Under the pieces are notes generated by a model. That model did not search any database, was not told the origin of the DNA, and saw only the letters and a program-made list of their open reading frames with translations. The translations under genes were made by a program, and so were the position numbers. From contig NZ_LT707408.1 of assembly GCF_900156875.1 (NCBI RefSeq), positions 116,268-180,267 of the forward strand: a stretch of DNA of 64,000 nt, written 5' to 3'. Positions 17,430-26,265 of this stretch are shown here, in pieces. This DNA is from Robertmurraya dakarensis. GTDB lineage: Bacteria; Bacillota; Bacilli; Bacillales; Cytobacillaceae. Within the stretch, counting starts at the first letter, position 1. Each line of letters opens with the position of its first letter.

Positions 17430-17460
17430 AGCCAGTGATAATAGTCACTGACTTTTTTTA
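17430..17460. terminator. Bidirectional terminator
   Basis: AGCCAGTGA (17430-17438) and TCACTGACT (17445-17453) pair with one mismatch; A run before and T run after serve both the membrane-protein gene and the convergent dps. Confidence 0.85.
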
Positions 17461-17469
17461 TTGGTTCGT

Positions 17470-17904
17470 TTATTCTCCTAAGTAGGCTGTTAACATCCAT
17501 ACATGTGTATCGATTTTTTCAATAAGGCCAACAGCAAGGTCATTTGTAATAACATCATTATTTTCTTCAGCAAGTTCTGCTAATTGGACAAGTTGTTCCT
17601 TGATGGCTTTGTAATCTGTCACAAGTGCAGCAACCATTTCACTAGCTTTCGTTTCATTATTTGTTTCAGTTAATGTAGCAGTTTCTAAGTATTCTTTCAT
17701 TGTTGCTACTGGTTCACCGCCGATTGCCAGCAAACGTTCAGCAAGCTCATCAACGACAAGTCCGGCTTCGTTATATAACTCTTCAAATTTTTCATGAAGG
17801 GTAAAGAATAAAGGTCCTTTTACATACCAGTGAAAGCGGTGAAGCTTCGTATAAAGAATATTCCAGTTTGAGATTTGTACGTTCAATTCTGTTTGTAATT
17901 TCAT
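17470..17904 (-). CDS. dps: Dps-family ferritin-like DNA/iron protein
   Basis: 144 residues, four-helix bundle. The intersubunit ferroxidase ligands of Dps are visible: [20 protein letters not shown] then [20 protein letters not shown]. Dps dodecamers oxidise and store Fe2+ and limit Fenton damage; some bind DNA. The length fits MrgA-like Bacillus members. The minus-strand start has AGAGGAGGAATTTT ahead of ATG. The promoter region carries two PerR-like boxes, consistent with peroxide induction. Confidence 0.93.
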   Translation of the reverse strand: MKLQTELNVQISNWNILYTKLHRFHWYVKGPLFFTLHEKFEELYNEAGLVVDELAERLLAIGGEPVATMKEYLETATLTETNNETKASEMVAALVTDYKAIKEQLVQLAELAEENNDVITNDLAVGLIEKIDTHVWMLTAYLGE

Positions 17905-17937
17905 AATAAAATTCCTCCTCTGTATGTCTATGATTTA

Positions 17938-18004
17938 ATTATAACAAAGATTAAATAAAAATCAATATTAAATTATAATTATTTTTTATTAATAATTATT
18001 ATAA
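17938..18004 (-). promoter_or_regulatory. dps promoter with two PerR-like boxes
   Basis: On the minus strand TTGATT (17965-17960) and TATAAT (17943-17938) are 16 bases apart. Further upstream, 17990-18004 reads TAATAATTATTATAA, 14 of 15 matches to the PerR consensus TTATAATNATTATAA, and 17973-17987 matches 12 of 15. The strong AT bias weakens the second match. Confidence 0.6.
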
Positions 18005-18011
18005 ATAAAAC

Positions 18012-18038
18012 AACCCCTAAGATTCAAACTTAGGGGTT
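18012..18038 (-). terminator. Terminator of rodA
   Basis: AACCCCTAAG (18012-18021) and CTTAGGGGTT (18029-18038) form a perfect 10-bp stem 20 bases after the rodA stop, followed on the minus strand by a T-rich tract. Confidence 0.85.
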
Positions 18039-18058
18039 TACTGTGCTTTAGTGCGGTG

Positions 18059-19231
18059 TTACTTTGGCTCCGAACCAAACATATATGTCTTATGATGATA
18101 CCTCATGCTAAAAATAAGGCCCATGGCAAACATATTGCCCATCAATGAACTTCCACCATAGCTGATAAAAGGCAGGGGAATTCCGGTAATTGGAAGTATT
18201 TGAATCGTCATTCCGACATTTTGGAAAACATGGAATGTAATCATACTGATGATGCCCACACAAATATACGAGTTGAATGGGTCTCCTGTGTCTAAGGCTG
18301 TCTTTGTTAAATGGTAGATTAAAATAAAGAATAACCCGATGACAAAGCTGGCTCCAGCAAAACCATATTCTTCTCCAATTACACTAAAAATAAAGTCGGT
18401 ATGGCTTTCGGGAATGTAGACGACACGTTCACCAAAACCTCTCCCTGTTAATAACCCGGATCCAATTGCCTGCAGGGATTTATACAAATGATAACCGGCC
18501 CCGCTTTGGAAGCTTTCCGGATCAAGCCAGGAATAAATACGATTAAACTGGTAAGTTTCTACTCCTAAGTACTTCTCAAGAATTTCCGGAGCCCATATGA
18601 CAAAGTAAAGAATGGTTCCAGCAAAGGTTGTGCCTAAAGCAAAAACAGGCAGCATTAGCTTCCAAGTGATTCCGGACACTAGGAGCATGCCAATAAAAAT
18701 AGCTATAATCACTAACGCCGTTCCTAAATCCTGTACAACAATCAGACCGAGAGGTACAAGGGTGACAACGAGGAGCTTTAAGAATAAGTAAAAATCAGTA
18801 TGTATGGTTTTTGCTGTGTTTTTCTCTTGGTGATCACAGATGAGCTTACTGAGCAGTATGATTAAAAAAACCTTCATAAACTCGGATGGCTGGATGGAAC
18901 CAATACCTGGAAGAACGAACCAGCTCTTTGCCCCATTTCGAATGGGTGCAATAGATTCAGGTGCAACAATTAATGCGGCTAGCAGGAGGATTCCGAATCC
19001 ATATAAATACCAGCTTAATTTACGGTATTGATAGCTATCAAATAGCATAACAAATGCAACGATGACGGATCCGATAAAGTAATAAAGAATCTGGCGCAGA
19101 AAGTAATTTTCATTATATTGCTCAGTTGTTTGGGCACTGTAAATAGCACTGCAACTAATTAGAAAAAACAAAAATAAAATAAAACATAAAGTCCAATCAA
19201 ATTTTTCCGCTACTATTTGCTTTTTTCCCAT
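18059..19231 (-). CDS. rodA: RodA, SEDS-family peptidoglycan glycosyltransferase
   Basis: 390 residues with ten or so membrane helices. SEDS motifs include GAKSWFVLPGIGSIQPSEFM, the catalytic-loop region VYIPESHTDFIFSVIGEEYG, and GIPLPFISYGGSSLMGNMFA. SEDS proteins polymerise lipid II; the length and sequence fit RodA (lateral wall) better than FtsW or SpoVE, though that split is by resemblance. Start ATG 19231. Monocistronic with its own terminator. Confidence 0.88.
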   Translation of the reverse strand: MGKKQIVAEKFDWTLCFILFLFFLISCSAIYSAQTTEQYNENYFLRQILYYFIGSVIVAFVMLFDSYQYRKLSWYLYGFGILLLAALIVAPESIAPIRNGAKSWFVLPGIGSIQPSEFMKVFLIILLSKLICDHQEKNTAKTIHTDFYLFLKLLVVTLVPLGLIVVQDLGTALVIIAIFIGMLLVSGITWKLMLPVFALGTTFAGTILYFVIWAPEILEKYLGVETYQFNRIYSWLDPESFQSGAGYHLYKSLQAIGSGLLTGRGFGERVVYIPESHTDFIFSVIGEEYGFAGASFVIGLFFILIYHLTKTALDTGDPFNSYICVGIISMITFHVFQNVGMTIQILPITGIPLPFISYGGSSLMGNMFAMGLIFSMRYHHKTYMFGSEPK

Positions 19232-19502
19232 GGATGAACACCTATTCTCTTATTATCTCTTTTTTTTGAATGAAGAATTTCATTGGTGGAAGGGCTTTCT
19301 TTATCCTATCAAAGAAGAAATTGGCTTACAATCAAACTAGATATCTTTTCTTCTACTTAATTATATTAAAACACCATAATAATAGACGTTTAAAATGGGA
19401 AGATAGTTTCGATTTACAACCGTTAAAATTTGTTTACATTTTCGTGGGGAATAAGATTTTGTTGAAGAATTTTGTTAATATAAGAATTAGATATGGAATG
19501 CG
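19232..19502. other. Intergenic region between divergent rodA and the 258-aa gene
   Basis: AT-rich. It must hold the rodA promoter, but I cannot place one with confidence. An 89-codon open frame at 19270-19539 has no ribosome site and low-complexity basic content, so I do not call it. Confidence 0.4.
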
Positions 19503-19534
19503 AGAAACAGTTTCCGAAGAAGCTGTTTCTTTTA
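19503..19534 (+). terminator. Terminator-like hairpin
   Basis: AGAAACAG (19503-19510) pairs with CTGTTTCT (19523-19530), followed by TTTTA. It lies just 30 bases before the next gene, so it could be an attenuator in that gene's leader; no associated aptamer is apparent. Confidence 0.5.
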
Positions 19535-19565
19535 TATAGCTTATAACGGCTCGGAGGTGATGGTA

Positions 19566-20342
19566 GTGAAAAAGAGCAACAGTAATATGCGGAACCTTGT
19601 ATATGTTCACTTGAATGAAAGCAATCAGTATGTTCTAACATGTGGAATTGAATTTTCAGAGTTTGCCCAATCACTTTCTGGTCTGATGAATCAGGTGCTG
19701 TTATTAAAACACCAGTTTGATGACGGCGATTTTAACATGCATACTCTGTTGGAGTACGTCCCAAATGAAAGAATAGGAAAGCTGGCGAAGGAAAATGTCG
19801 ATACATATGGTGATTTTTGCTGGATTGACTTTGAAGAAGTGGAAGGTCTTGATGAATTAACCAATCAAGAACTGGCAGAGCTTCTTTATTTAGGTCACAG
19901 AAAGGAACATTTAAAGACTCCTTTTTATCAAAAGTTAAGAAATCGTTTTGTCTACTTAGCTCATGATGACGGCTGGTGGAATAAAGTATATTACCGAAAT
20001 ATGAAGGATTTTTACCGTATGCTCGGGGGTGCTTTATCAGAGAAATTAACCGATAAAAAGCTGGAAAAAAATCTGTTAGGTATTAAAAAAAGACGAACCT
20101 TTCCTAATATCCCGATTGATATTCTGTTAAATATAAAGACGATGATGAAGGAAGGGATTTTAATTTCAGTCAAAGATGCTGCACAAAGCAGGCTTAGGGT
20201 GGAGATTCCAATCTGGGTTATCGGAGATTTCAGCAATATGGATGATATGTACGAGGAATATGAAAAAGTAGGGCAGGATAAGGCAGACGCAAAACTAGTA
20301 TTTGATAAGAAGACAAAAGAGTGGAAAATCTATTCAATATAA
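19566..20342 (+). CDS. Conserved Bacillus protein of unknown function
   Basis: 258 residues, soluble, acidic-basic mixed, no signal peptide or membrane segment. Notable segments: NLVYVHLNESNQYVLTCGIE at the start, DFCWIDFEEVEGLDELTNQE, ELLYLGHRKEHLKTPFYQKL, and a Trp-rich HDDGWWNKVYYRNM. The central spacing of acidic and His residues hints at nucleic acid or protein binding but nothing is diagnostic. GTG 19566 is favoured because GGAGG (19553-19557) is 8 bases upstream; the ATG at 19560 is too close. It stands alone upstream of riboswitch 3. Confidence 0.7.
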   Translation: MKKSNSNMRNLVYVHLNESNQYVLTCGIEFSEFAQSLSGLMNQVLLLKHQFDDGDFNMHTLLEYVPNERIGKLAKENVDTYGDFCWIDFEEVEGLDELTNQELAELLYLGHRKEHLKTPFYQKLRNRFVYLAHDDGWWNKVYYRNMKDFYRMLGGALSEKLTDKKLEKNLLGIKKRRTFPNIPIDILLNIKTMMKEGILISVKDAAQSRLRVEIPIWVIGDFSNMDDMYEEYEKVGQDKADAKLVFDKKTKEWKIYSI

Positions 20343-20415
20343 AATGATCTTCAGTAGTTATGGCGAATTTTGCACCTTATTGTAAAAACTTTATTTTTTT
20401 AAAAGAATTTTAGTG

Positions 20416-20421
20416 TATAAT
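20416..20421 (+). promoter_or_regulatory. Likely -10 box of the second B12 operon
   Basis: TATAAT at 20416-20421, about 33 bases before the aptamer. The -35 region is AT-only (around 20393) and poor. No other promoter is visible before the riboswitch. Confidence 0.5.
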
Positions 20422-20453
20422 CAAAGTTAACTAAAACTTCATAAAATTTATAA

Positions 20454-20612
20454 GTATAAGGTGTCTTTTTTAAGACTTAATAGGGAAGTTGGTGAAAATC
20501 CAACGCGGTCCCGCCACTGTAATTTGGGAGCATGCTGAAAGTAACCACTGTTGAAAAACGGGAAGGTACAAGCGATGCGATGACCATAAGCCAGGAGACC
20601 TGCCTCATATAC
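20454..20612 (+). promoter_or_regulatory. Cobalamin riboswitch 3
   Basis: Complete aptamer: P1 flanks GTATA and TATAC, TAGGGAAG (20481-20488), GGTGAAAATCCAACGCGG, CCCGCCACTGTAA, and B12 box AAGCCAGGAGACCTGCC. It precedes btuF and the second B12 operon. Confidence 0.95.
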
Positions 20613-20689
20613 GTTCACCCGATAACCTACGAGGATAGGAGAGGTGCTTGGCAGGCTTTATGCCTAATTGCATACTATTGTGATTAAAC

Positions 20690-20724
20690 CAACATCTCCA
20701 TACTTTATGTGGGGATGTTTTTTA
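20690..20724 (+). terminator. Riboswitch-controlled terminator before btuF
   Basis: AACATCTCCATA pairs with TATGTGGGGATGTT (small bulge, one G-U), followed by TTTTT. It lies 40 bases before btuF and is the likely attenuator of riboswitch 3. Confidence 0.85.
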
Positions 20725-20764
20725 TTGCTTCATGAAGTTTTTACATAATTGAGGAGGAATTTAA

Positions 20765-21745
20765 ATGAAGAAAAAATGGTTTTCGTTTTTAATCTTGTTT
20801 TTACTAACTGCCGTGGTCCTATCTGGCTGTGGCGGGGGAGAAACGCCGGTCCAGGACGAACAAACAGGTGAACAAAAGGAGGAAAAAGCTGATCAAACAG
20901 AAGAGACAGCATTTCCAGTAACGATTAAGGATGCAAATGATCAAGAGGTTACGATTGAGGCAGAACCTGAAAGAATCGTCTCACTTGTTCCAAGTAATAC
21001 AGAAATAGCTTTTGCCCTAGGATTAGGTGATGAAATCGTAGGTGTTTCTGATCATGATAATTATCCGGAAGAAACCGCAGAAAAAGAGAAAATCGGCGGA
21101 ATGGACATGAATATTGAAAAAATCATTTCGTTACAGCCTGATCTTGTACTAGCACATGAGTCTGCATTACATAGCTCAGAAGCAGGGCTTCAGCAATTAA
21201 GAGATGCAGGCATTACGGTCCTCGTGGTCAATGAGGCAGTAAACTTTGAGACCGTGTACGATTCTATTTATATGATTGGGAAAGCTACAGGTAAGCCGGA
21301 AGAAGCAGAAGAAATCGTAACGACTATGAAAGAAAGAGTTGAAAATGTTAGAACGAAAGCTGCGGAAATAACGGAAAAGAAATCAGTTGTTTTCGAAATT
21401 ATGCCTGCTCCGGATATTTATGTTGCAGGAAGCAACACATTTATGGATGAGATTTTAACAATAATTAATGCTGAAAATGCCGTAGGAGATCTTGAGGGCT
21501 GGCCAAAGATAAATGAAGAAACGATGATAGAAAGAAATCCGGACATTATTATTACGACATACGGCCACTATACAGAGAATCCGGTAGAACTTGTCCTAAA
21601 GCGAGATGGATGGCAGGATGTTAACGCTGTTAAAAACAAACAAGTATATGATGTCGTTTCAGATCATATAGCTCGTTCAGGCCCAAGGCTTGCTGAAGGG
21701 GTAGAGGAAGTTGCCAAGGCAGTTTATCCAGAAGTTTTTAACTAA
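20765..21745 (+). CDS. btuF: BtuF, corrinoid-binding lipoprotein of an ABC importer
   Basis: 326 residues. A lipoprotein signal ends LLTAVVLSGCGGG, with the lipidated Cys at about 21, then an acidic linker and a class III periplasmic-binding domain from about residue 50 (PERIVSLVPSNTEIAFALGL, IEKIISLQPDLVLAHES, PDIIITTYGHYTENP). Siderophore- and B12-binding proteins share this fold; the B12 assignment rests on the riboswitch and downstream genes. Start ATG 20765 has GAGGAGG 8 bases away. It overlaps btuC. Confidence 0.92.
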   Translation: MKKKWFSFLILFLLTAVVLSGCGGGETPVQDEQTGEQKEEKADQTEETAFPVTIKDANDQEVTIEAEPERIVSLVPSNTEIAFALGLGDEIVGVSDHDNYPEETAEKEKIGGMDMNIEKIISLQPDLVLAHESALHSSEAGLQQLRDAGITVLVVNEAVNFETVYDSIYMIGKATGKPEEAEEIVTTMKERVENVRTKAAEITEKKSVVFEIMPAPDIYVAGSNTFMDEILTIINAENAVGDLEGWPKINEETMIERNPDIIITTYGHYTENPVELVLKRDGWQDVNAVKNKQVYDVVSDHIARSGPRLAEGVEEVAKAVYPEVFN

Positions 21746-22772
21746 AAATAAATTCATTGCCTATGCGCTGGCAGTCTGTTTTTTAATTGTGACGATTCTT
21801 TTAGGAATTTCAATCGGAACGGTTTCTGTTCCAGTGTTAAGTATCATTCACATTATCGGTTCTAACCTTTTTCCGTTTTTATCCATTGGTGAAATGGATG
21901 CCATGCATGAAACGATTGTAATCAGTATTAGATTGCCGCGGGTAATCTTGGCTGGACTTGTTGGTGCCGCTCTTGCAATAGCCGGAGCGGCCTTTCAAGG
22001 GCTTTTGCGGAATCCATTAGCAGATCCCTATACATTGGGAGTATCATCAGGTGCTTCTGTAGGTGCAGTGATGACGCTGTTTTTTCATATATCGATCCCT
22101 TTTATTGGTTCTTTTACATTGCCGCTCCTAAGCGTTTTTTGTGCATTTATCACCATTATGATTGTTCTTGCGTTCGCCCGGAAAATTGATCGATCCATGA
22201 GGGTGGAAACGATTATTTTAACCGGAATTATCTTTAGTTCATTCCTGGGTGCTGTCATTTCGCTAATGATTGCGTTAACGGGAGAAGAATTGAGGCAAAT
22301 CATTGGCTGGCTTCTTGGAAGTGTATCCATGCGTGGATGGGATTATATAAAGATTTTCCTGCCATTTTTTGTGCTTGGTGCTGCGATTCTTGCTTTTAAT
22401 GGGAAAGAGTTAAATGCTATGTCATTTGGTGAGGAACGTGCCCAGCATTTAGGTGTAAACGTGGCTAAAAGAAAAATGATTGTTTTATTGGCTGGTTCCA
22501 TACTAACGGGAGCAGCGGTTGCAGTTTCTGGAACAATTGGGTTTGTTGGGCTTGTCATTCCCCATTTAACAAGACTTATTTGGGGGCCAGACCATACTCA
22601 TTTACTGCCGCTATCGATTTTAACAGGCAGTGGTTTTTTAATTCTGGCTGATTTGGTCGCAAGGACGATTATTTCTCCAGTTGAACTGCCAATAGGCGTG
22701 ATTACAGCTTTAATTGGAGCTCCTGTTTTTGCGGTCATTTTAATGAAGAGAAGAAGTGAAAGAAGTGGATAA
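21711..22772 (+). CDS. btuC: BtuC, corrinoid ABC importer permease
   Basis: 353 residues, FecCD/BtuC family with ten membrane helices. Typical segments: ISIRLPRVILAGLVGAALAI, GAAFQGLLRNPLADPYTLGV, SGTIGFVGLVIPHLTRLIWG. TTG 21711 inside btuF is the best start (GAGGAAG just upstream) although a slightly later start cannot be excluded. It pairs with BtuF and the ATPase that follows. Confidence 0.93.
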   Translation: MPRQFIQKFLTKNKFIAYALAVCFLIVTILLGISIGTVSVPVLSIIHIIGSNLFPFLSIGEMDAMHETIVISIRLPRVILAGLVGAALAIAGAAFQGLLRNPLADPYTLGVSSGASVGAVMTLFFHISIPFIGSFTLPLLSVFCAFITIMIVLAFARKIDRSMRVETIILTGIIFSSFLGAVISLMIALTGEELRQIIGWLLGSVSMRGWDYIKIFLPFFVLGAAILAFNGKELNAMSFGEERAQHLGVNVAKRKMIVLLAGSILTGAAVAVSGTIGFVGLVIPHLTRLIWGPDHTHLLPLSILTGSGFLILADLVARTIISPVELPIGVITALIGAPVFAVILMKRRSERSG

Positions 22773-22773
22773 G

Positions 22774-24252
22774 ATGCTTGAGTGTAAACGGCTTACAGGT
22801 GGATATTCCGGGGACCCCATTCTAAAAGATATCTCATTTCAAGTTGGAGAAGGTGAGTTATTCGGAATACTTGGTCCAAATGGAAGCGGAAAAACGACAC
22901 TATTAAAGATGATAAGCGGAATCCTGCCTATAAAGGAAGGCTCCATCTTACTAAATAAAAGCCCCCTATCTCAATATAGCACAAAGGAATTGGCGAAGAT
23001 GGTTGCGGTTCTTTCCCAGCATTCTTCACAGGCCTTTTCCTATACCGTGAAGGAAACGGTTTCACTCGGCCGGTATGCACATCAAAATGGCTGGTTTCAA
23101 TCGTGGATCGAAGAAGATGAAGAAATCGTTCAAAGAGTGATGTTTCAGACGGGTGTTGCATCTTTTGAGAAAAAGCCTATTCAAGAACTTTCAGGCGGTG
23201 AACGTCAGCGGGTATTTCTAGCGCAGGCACTTGCGCAAGAGCCTGCGGTTTTACTTTTAGATGAGCCGACAAACCACCTTGACCTCTCCTACCAAAAAGA
23301 GCTTTTGGATCTTCTCAAACAATGGACAAAGGAAAAAGGATTAACGGTTATATCGATTTTTCATGATTTGAACCTTGCAAGTCTTTATTGTGACCGCTTG
23401 CTCTTACTTGATAATGGGAGCATCAATATTAATGAAGTACCAAACGATGTATTGAGAAAAGAAAAAATTAAAGAGGTTTTTGGTACAGATGTTGAGAGGC
23501 AATACCATCCAAAAGAGCCGGTGCCGCAAATGGTGCTTCTGCCTGGATGGAAAATGCCTGTCACAACAGAAGTACATTCGATTGATATCCATCCTTCTAT
23601 GTTGCAATTTACTAAAAGTCATATTGCGCTTCAAGCACCGCTACCGCTTAGGACGATGTCATCTGGGGTAGTAGGGGCAGGAACTGGGTGGCATCAAACT
23701 TTTGTCAATCGTCATGTCGATAAAGATTACCACTGTGATGACTTCCGCAGTGATATGCTCGATTTCTTAAAAAACCATCAATTTGATCCTTCCACTACAG
23801 TGGGAATGATGACAGCGGTTATTTTGGAGGATGTGTCATATCGGTTCATTGAAGACGATGGATATTCTGTGCTGGTGGTGGTGACGGCTGGAGTTGGAAA
23901 TGCCGTAGACGCTTCGATGAGTGACAGCCATAAGTTTGAATTGGTACCAGGTACCATTAATACTTGGATTTTTGTAAACGGGGAATTAACAGAGGAGGCT
24001 TTTATTCAAAGTATTATGATCGCTACAGAAGCAAAGGTGAAGGTGATGGAGCATGAGCAAGTAATGGATCCTGTGACGGGAACGGTTGCAACGGGTACTT
24101 CTACTGACAGCATCCTAGTTGCCTCTACTCAAAAAGGGGAAAAGCTTGAGTTTGCCGGTTCAATTACTCCTTTAGGAAAAAGTATCAGCAAAGGGGTATA
24201 CGAATGTACAAGAGAGTCGGTTCAAAAAAGCCGAAAAAGGTTTAAAAGCTGA
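22774..24252 (+). CDS. btuD: BtuD-CbiZ fusion: corrinoid importer ATPase plus adenosylcobinamide amidohydrolase
   Basis: 492 residues. About 1-250 is an ABC ATPase (Walker A GPNGSGKTTLL at 34, signature LSGGERQRV at 139, Walker B LLLDEPTNHLD). From about 267 to the end is CbiZ (VGAGTGWHQTFVNRHVDKDY, VVVTAGVGNAVDASMSD), which removes the aminopropanol arm from imported cobinamides so the cobyric acid can re-enter synthesis. B. subtilis YvrA has the same fusion. ATG 22774 follows the btuC stop with AGAAGTGG upstream; an in-frame GTG at 22756 is possible. The stop overlaps cbiB. Confidence 0.95.
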   Translation: MLECKRLTGGYSGDPILKDISFQVGEGELFGILGPNGSGKTTLLKMISGILPIKEGSILLNKSPLSQYSTKELAKMVAVLSQHSSQAFSYTVKETVSLGRYAHQNGWFQSWIEEDEEIVQRVMFQTGVASFEKKPIQELSGGERQRVFLAQALAQEPAVLLLDEPTNHLDLSYQKELLDLLKQWTKEKGLTVISIFHDLNLASLYCDRLLLLDNGSININEVPNDVLRKEKIKEVFGTDVERQYHPKEPVPQMVLLPGWKMPVTTEVHSIDIHPSMLQFTKSHIALQAPLPLRTMSSGVVGAGTGWHQTFVNRHVDKDYHCDDFRSDMLDFLKNHQFDPSTTVGMMTAVILEDVSYRFIEDDGYSVLVVVTAGVGNAVDASMSDSHKFELVPGTINTWIFVNGELTEEAFIQSIMIATEAKVKVMEHEQVMDPVTGTVATGTSTDSILVASTQKGEKLEFAGSITPLGKSISKGVYECTRESVQKSRKRFKS

Positions 24253-25214
24253 TGTTAGCACACTTAATTGCCATCACCTTAGCCGTTCTGATCGATATCC
24301 TTATTGGCGATCCTCCCCACCTGCCTCACCCCGTTAAATGGATCGGAACCGGAATATCACGATTGGAAAAAGTATTAAACAAAGGAGCATACCGAAAAGG
24401 GAAAGGCATCGTCATGCTCCTAATCATGTTAGCAGCTGTTTTTATGATTACTGCTTTTATCATATGGGCAAGTTATCAAATTCATTTTCTAATTGGGATT
24501 GTAGTGGAATCTGTGCTGGTTTCGGCCACCATTGCTCAAAGAAATTTAAAGGAGCATTCACTGGCGGTCTATGAACCGTTAAAGAATGGAGATTTGATGG
24601 AGTCTAGAGTGAGATTATCCTACATTGTCGGCAGGGATACGGACCAGCTTGATGAAGGTGAAATTGTCAGAGGAACAGTAGAAACGGTTGCAGAGAATAC
24701 AAGTGATGGGGTAACAGCTCCTTTATTTTGGGGGCTGATTGGCGGAGCTCCTTTGGCCTTTGTATACCGGACGATCAATACTTGTGATTCGATGGTTGGT
24801 TATAAGAATGACAGATATCAAGACTTTGGCTGGGCCTCTGCGAAAATGGATGATCTCGTTAACCTGATTCCAAGCCGGCTGACAGGATTTTTGATGCTGC
24901 TCGGAAACAGACCAGAGTCTGGAAGTGTAAAACAGGCTTGGAGCACTTTACTGCGCGATGCAAAACGGCATCCCAGCCCAAACAGCGGCTGGGGAGAAGC
25001 GGCCGTGGCAGCTCTTCTTGGTGTCCAGCTTGGCGGTGTTAATTACTACAAAGGGGTAGTCTCTAATCGTGCCAAAATGGGTGATCCTCTTATTCCTTTG
25101 TCTAAAGAACATATTTTGAAAGCGAATACTATTTTAACAAAAACCGTGTTGTTATTTTTATTGATGTTATGGATGGGAGGAATACTAGTTGAATTGGCCT
25201 TCACATGGAGCTAA
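24252..25214 (+). CDS. cbiB: CbiB, adenosylcobinamide-phosphate synthase
   Basis: 320 residues, membrane protein with about five helices. LIDILIGDPPHLPHPVKWIG at the start, RDTDQLDEGEIVRGTVETVA, NTSDGVTAPLFWGLIGGAPL and SPNSGWGEAAVAALLGVQLG are signature segments of CbiB/CobD. It joins aminopropanol phosphate to adenosylcobyric acid. ATG overlaps the previous stop (TGATG); the 3' end overlaps the aminotransferase-fold gene by 26 bases. Confidence 0.95.
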   Translation: MLAHLIAITLAVLIDILIGDPPHLPHPVKWIGTGISRLEKVLNKGAYRKGKGIVMLLIMLAAVFMITAFIIWASYQIHFLIGIVVESVLVSATIAQRNLKEHSLAVYEPLKNGDLMESRVRLSYIVGRDTDQLDEGEIVRGTVETVAENTSDGVTAPLFWGLIGGAPLAFVYRTINTCDSMVGYKNDRYQDFGWASAKMDDLVNLIPSRLTGFLMLLGNRPESGSVKQAWSTLLRDAKRHPSPNSGWGEAAVAALLGVQLGGVNYYKGVVSNRAKMGDPLIPLSKEHILKANTILTKTVLLFLLMLWMGGILVELAFTWS

Positions 25215-26265
25215 TCCCCAGTATCTATATGAGCAAGTGGGGATAAAGAAACCAGAAAACTTGATTGATTTTAGTGCCAATATCAATCCATTAGGACCTC
25301 CGGCTTTTTTAAAAGAGAAATGGCTGGAATTCTATGATGTTATAAATCAATATCCAGATCCTTATGGTTTGAAACTACGGAATATCATTGCAGAGAGAGA
25401 AGAAGTATCCACCCAAAATGTGATCCTTGGTAACGGTGGTGCAGAACTTATTGCCTTAGTTGGCAGATTGCTGGCTGGCAAACAGGTGTTGATTGTGGAG
25501 CCAGCGTTTTCCGAGTATGAACAAGTCTGCCAGTCGAATGGGTGTGTGATTTCCTATCACCTCGTGAATGAAGATACTTGGGATTTATCGATGGATTCAT
25601 TGGTTGAAAAATTATCGAATGTGCAAGCTGTTTTTTTATGCAATCCTAATAATCCTACCGGTGTTTATTATCGTCTTTCGACGGTTCGGAAACTAGCGGA
25701 AGTTTGTCGCGAGCACAATGTATATTTGATTATTGATGAAGCATTTTATGATTTCTTAGTAGACTATGAAAAAACGGTTCCTTTATTAAAAGAATATTCC
25801 AACCTGTTAATCCTGCGTTCGATGACGAAAATGTTTGGAATTCCTGGCATTAGACTCGGATACGCCTTAGGAAACACAAGTTTGCTAGAAAAAATCACTG
25901 CGTTTCAGCCGCACTGGAGTGTAAATGGATTGGCCATGATGGCAGGTGAAGAATGTTATAAGGATGAAGTGTTTTTAAGAAAGAGTGTAGATTATATCAG
26001 GAATGAACGTGAAAAGATCATTCCTGCTTTGATGGCCAGCGGCTATCAAGTATCTCCCTCTCAAGTTAATTTTTATTTATTACGTGATCCTGAGTTGGAC
26101 AATCAGTTCGAGCTTTTTGAATTCCTATTGAAAAAGGGATTGGTACCGAGGCATACGATGAACTTCCCTGTGCTTGAAGGAAAGTGGCTGAGGTTTGCCA
26201 TTAAAAGTAATGAGGAGAATGATGTACTGATGGAGGCATTGCTTCAATGGAAAAAGCTTCATTGA
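25189..26265 (+). CDS. cobD: CobD, L-threonine-phosphate decarboxylase
   Basis: 358 residues, PLP fold type I, close to histidinol-phosphate aminotransferases. LIDFSANINPLGPPAFLKEK, NPNNPTGVYYRLSTV and the PLP lysine in LRSMTKMFGIPGIRLGYALG are visible. In this context (between cbiB and cobU) it makes aminopropanol phosphate for the CbiB reaction. Start TTG 25189 overlaps cbiB; GGAGG (25168-25180 region) lies upstream. It overlaps cobU by 19 bases. Confidence 0.93.
   Translation: MNWPSHGANPQYLYEQVGIKKPENLIDFSANINPLGPPAFLKEKWLEFYDVINQYPDPYGLKLRNIIAEREEVSTQNVILGNGGAELIALVGRLLAGKQVLIVEPAFSEYEQVCQSNGCVISYHLVNEDTWDLSMDSLVEKLSNVQAVFLCNPNNPTGVYYRLSTVRKLAEVCREHNVYLIIDEAFYDFLVDYEKTVPLLKEYSNLLILRSMTKMFGIPGIRLGYALGNTSLLEKITAFQPHWSVNGLAMMAGEECYKDEVFLRKSVDYIRNEREKIIPALMASGYQVSPSQVNFYLLRDPELDNQFELFEFLLKKGLVPRHTMNFPVLEGKWLRFAIKSNEENDVLMEALLQWKKLH

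Noticed and set aside
19270..19539. 89-codon frame between rodA and the unknown gene
   Set aside because: No ribosome site, low-complexity Ile/Lys-rich content, crosses a hairpin before the next gene.
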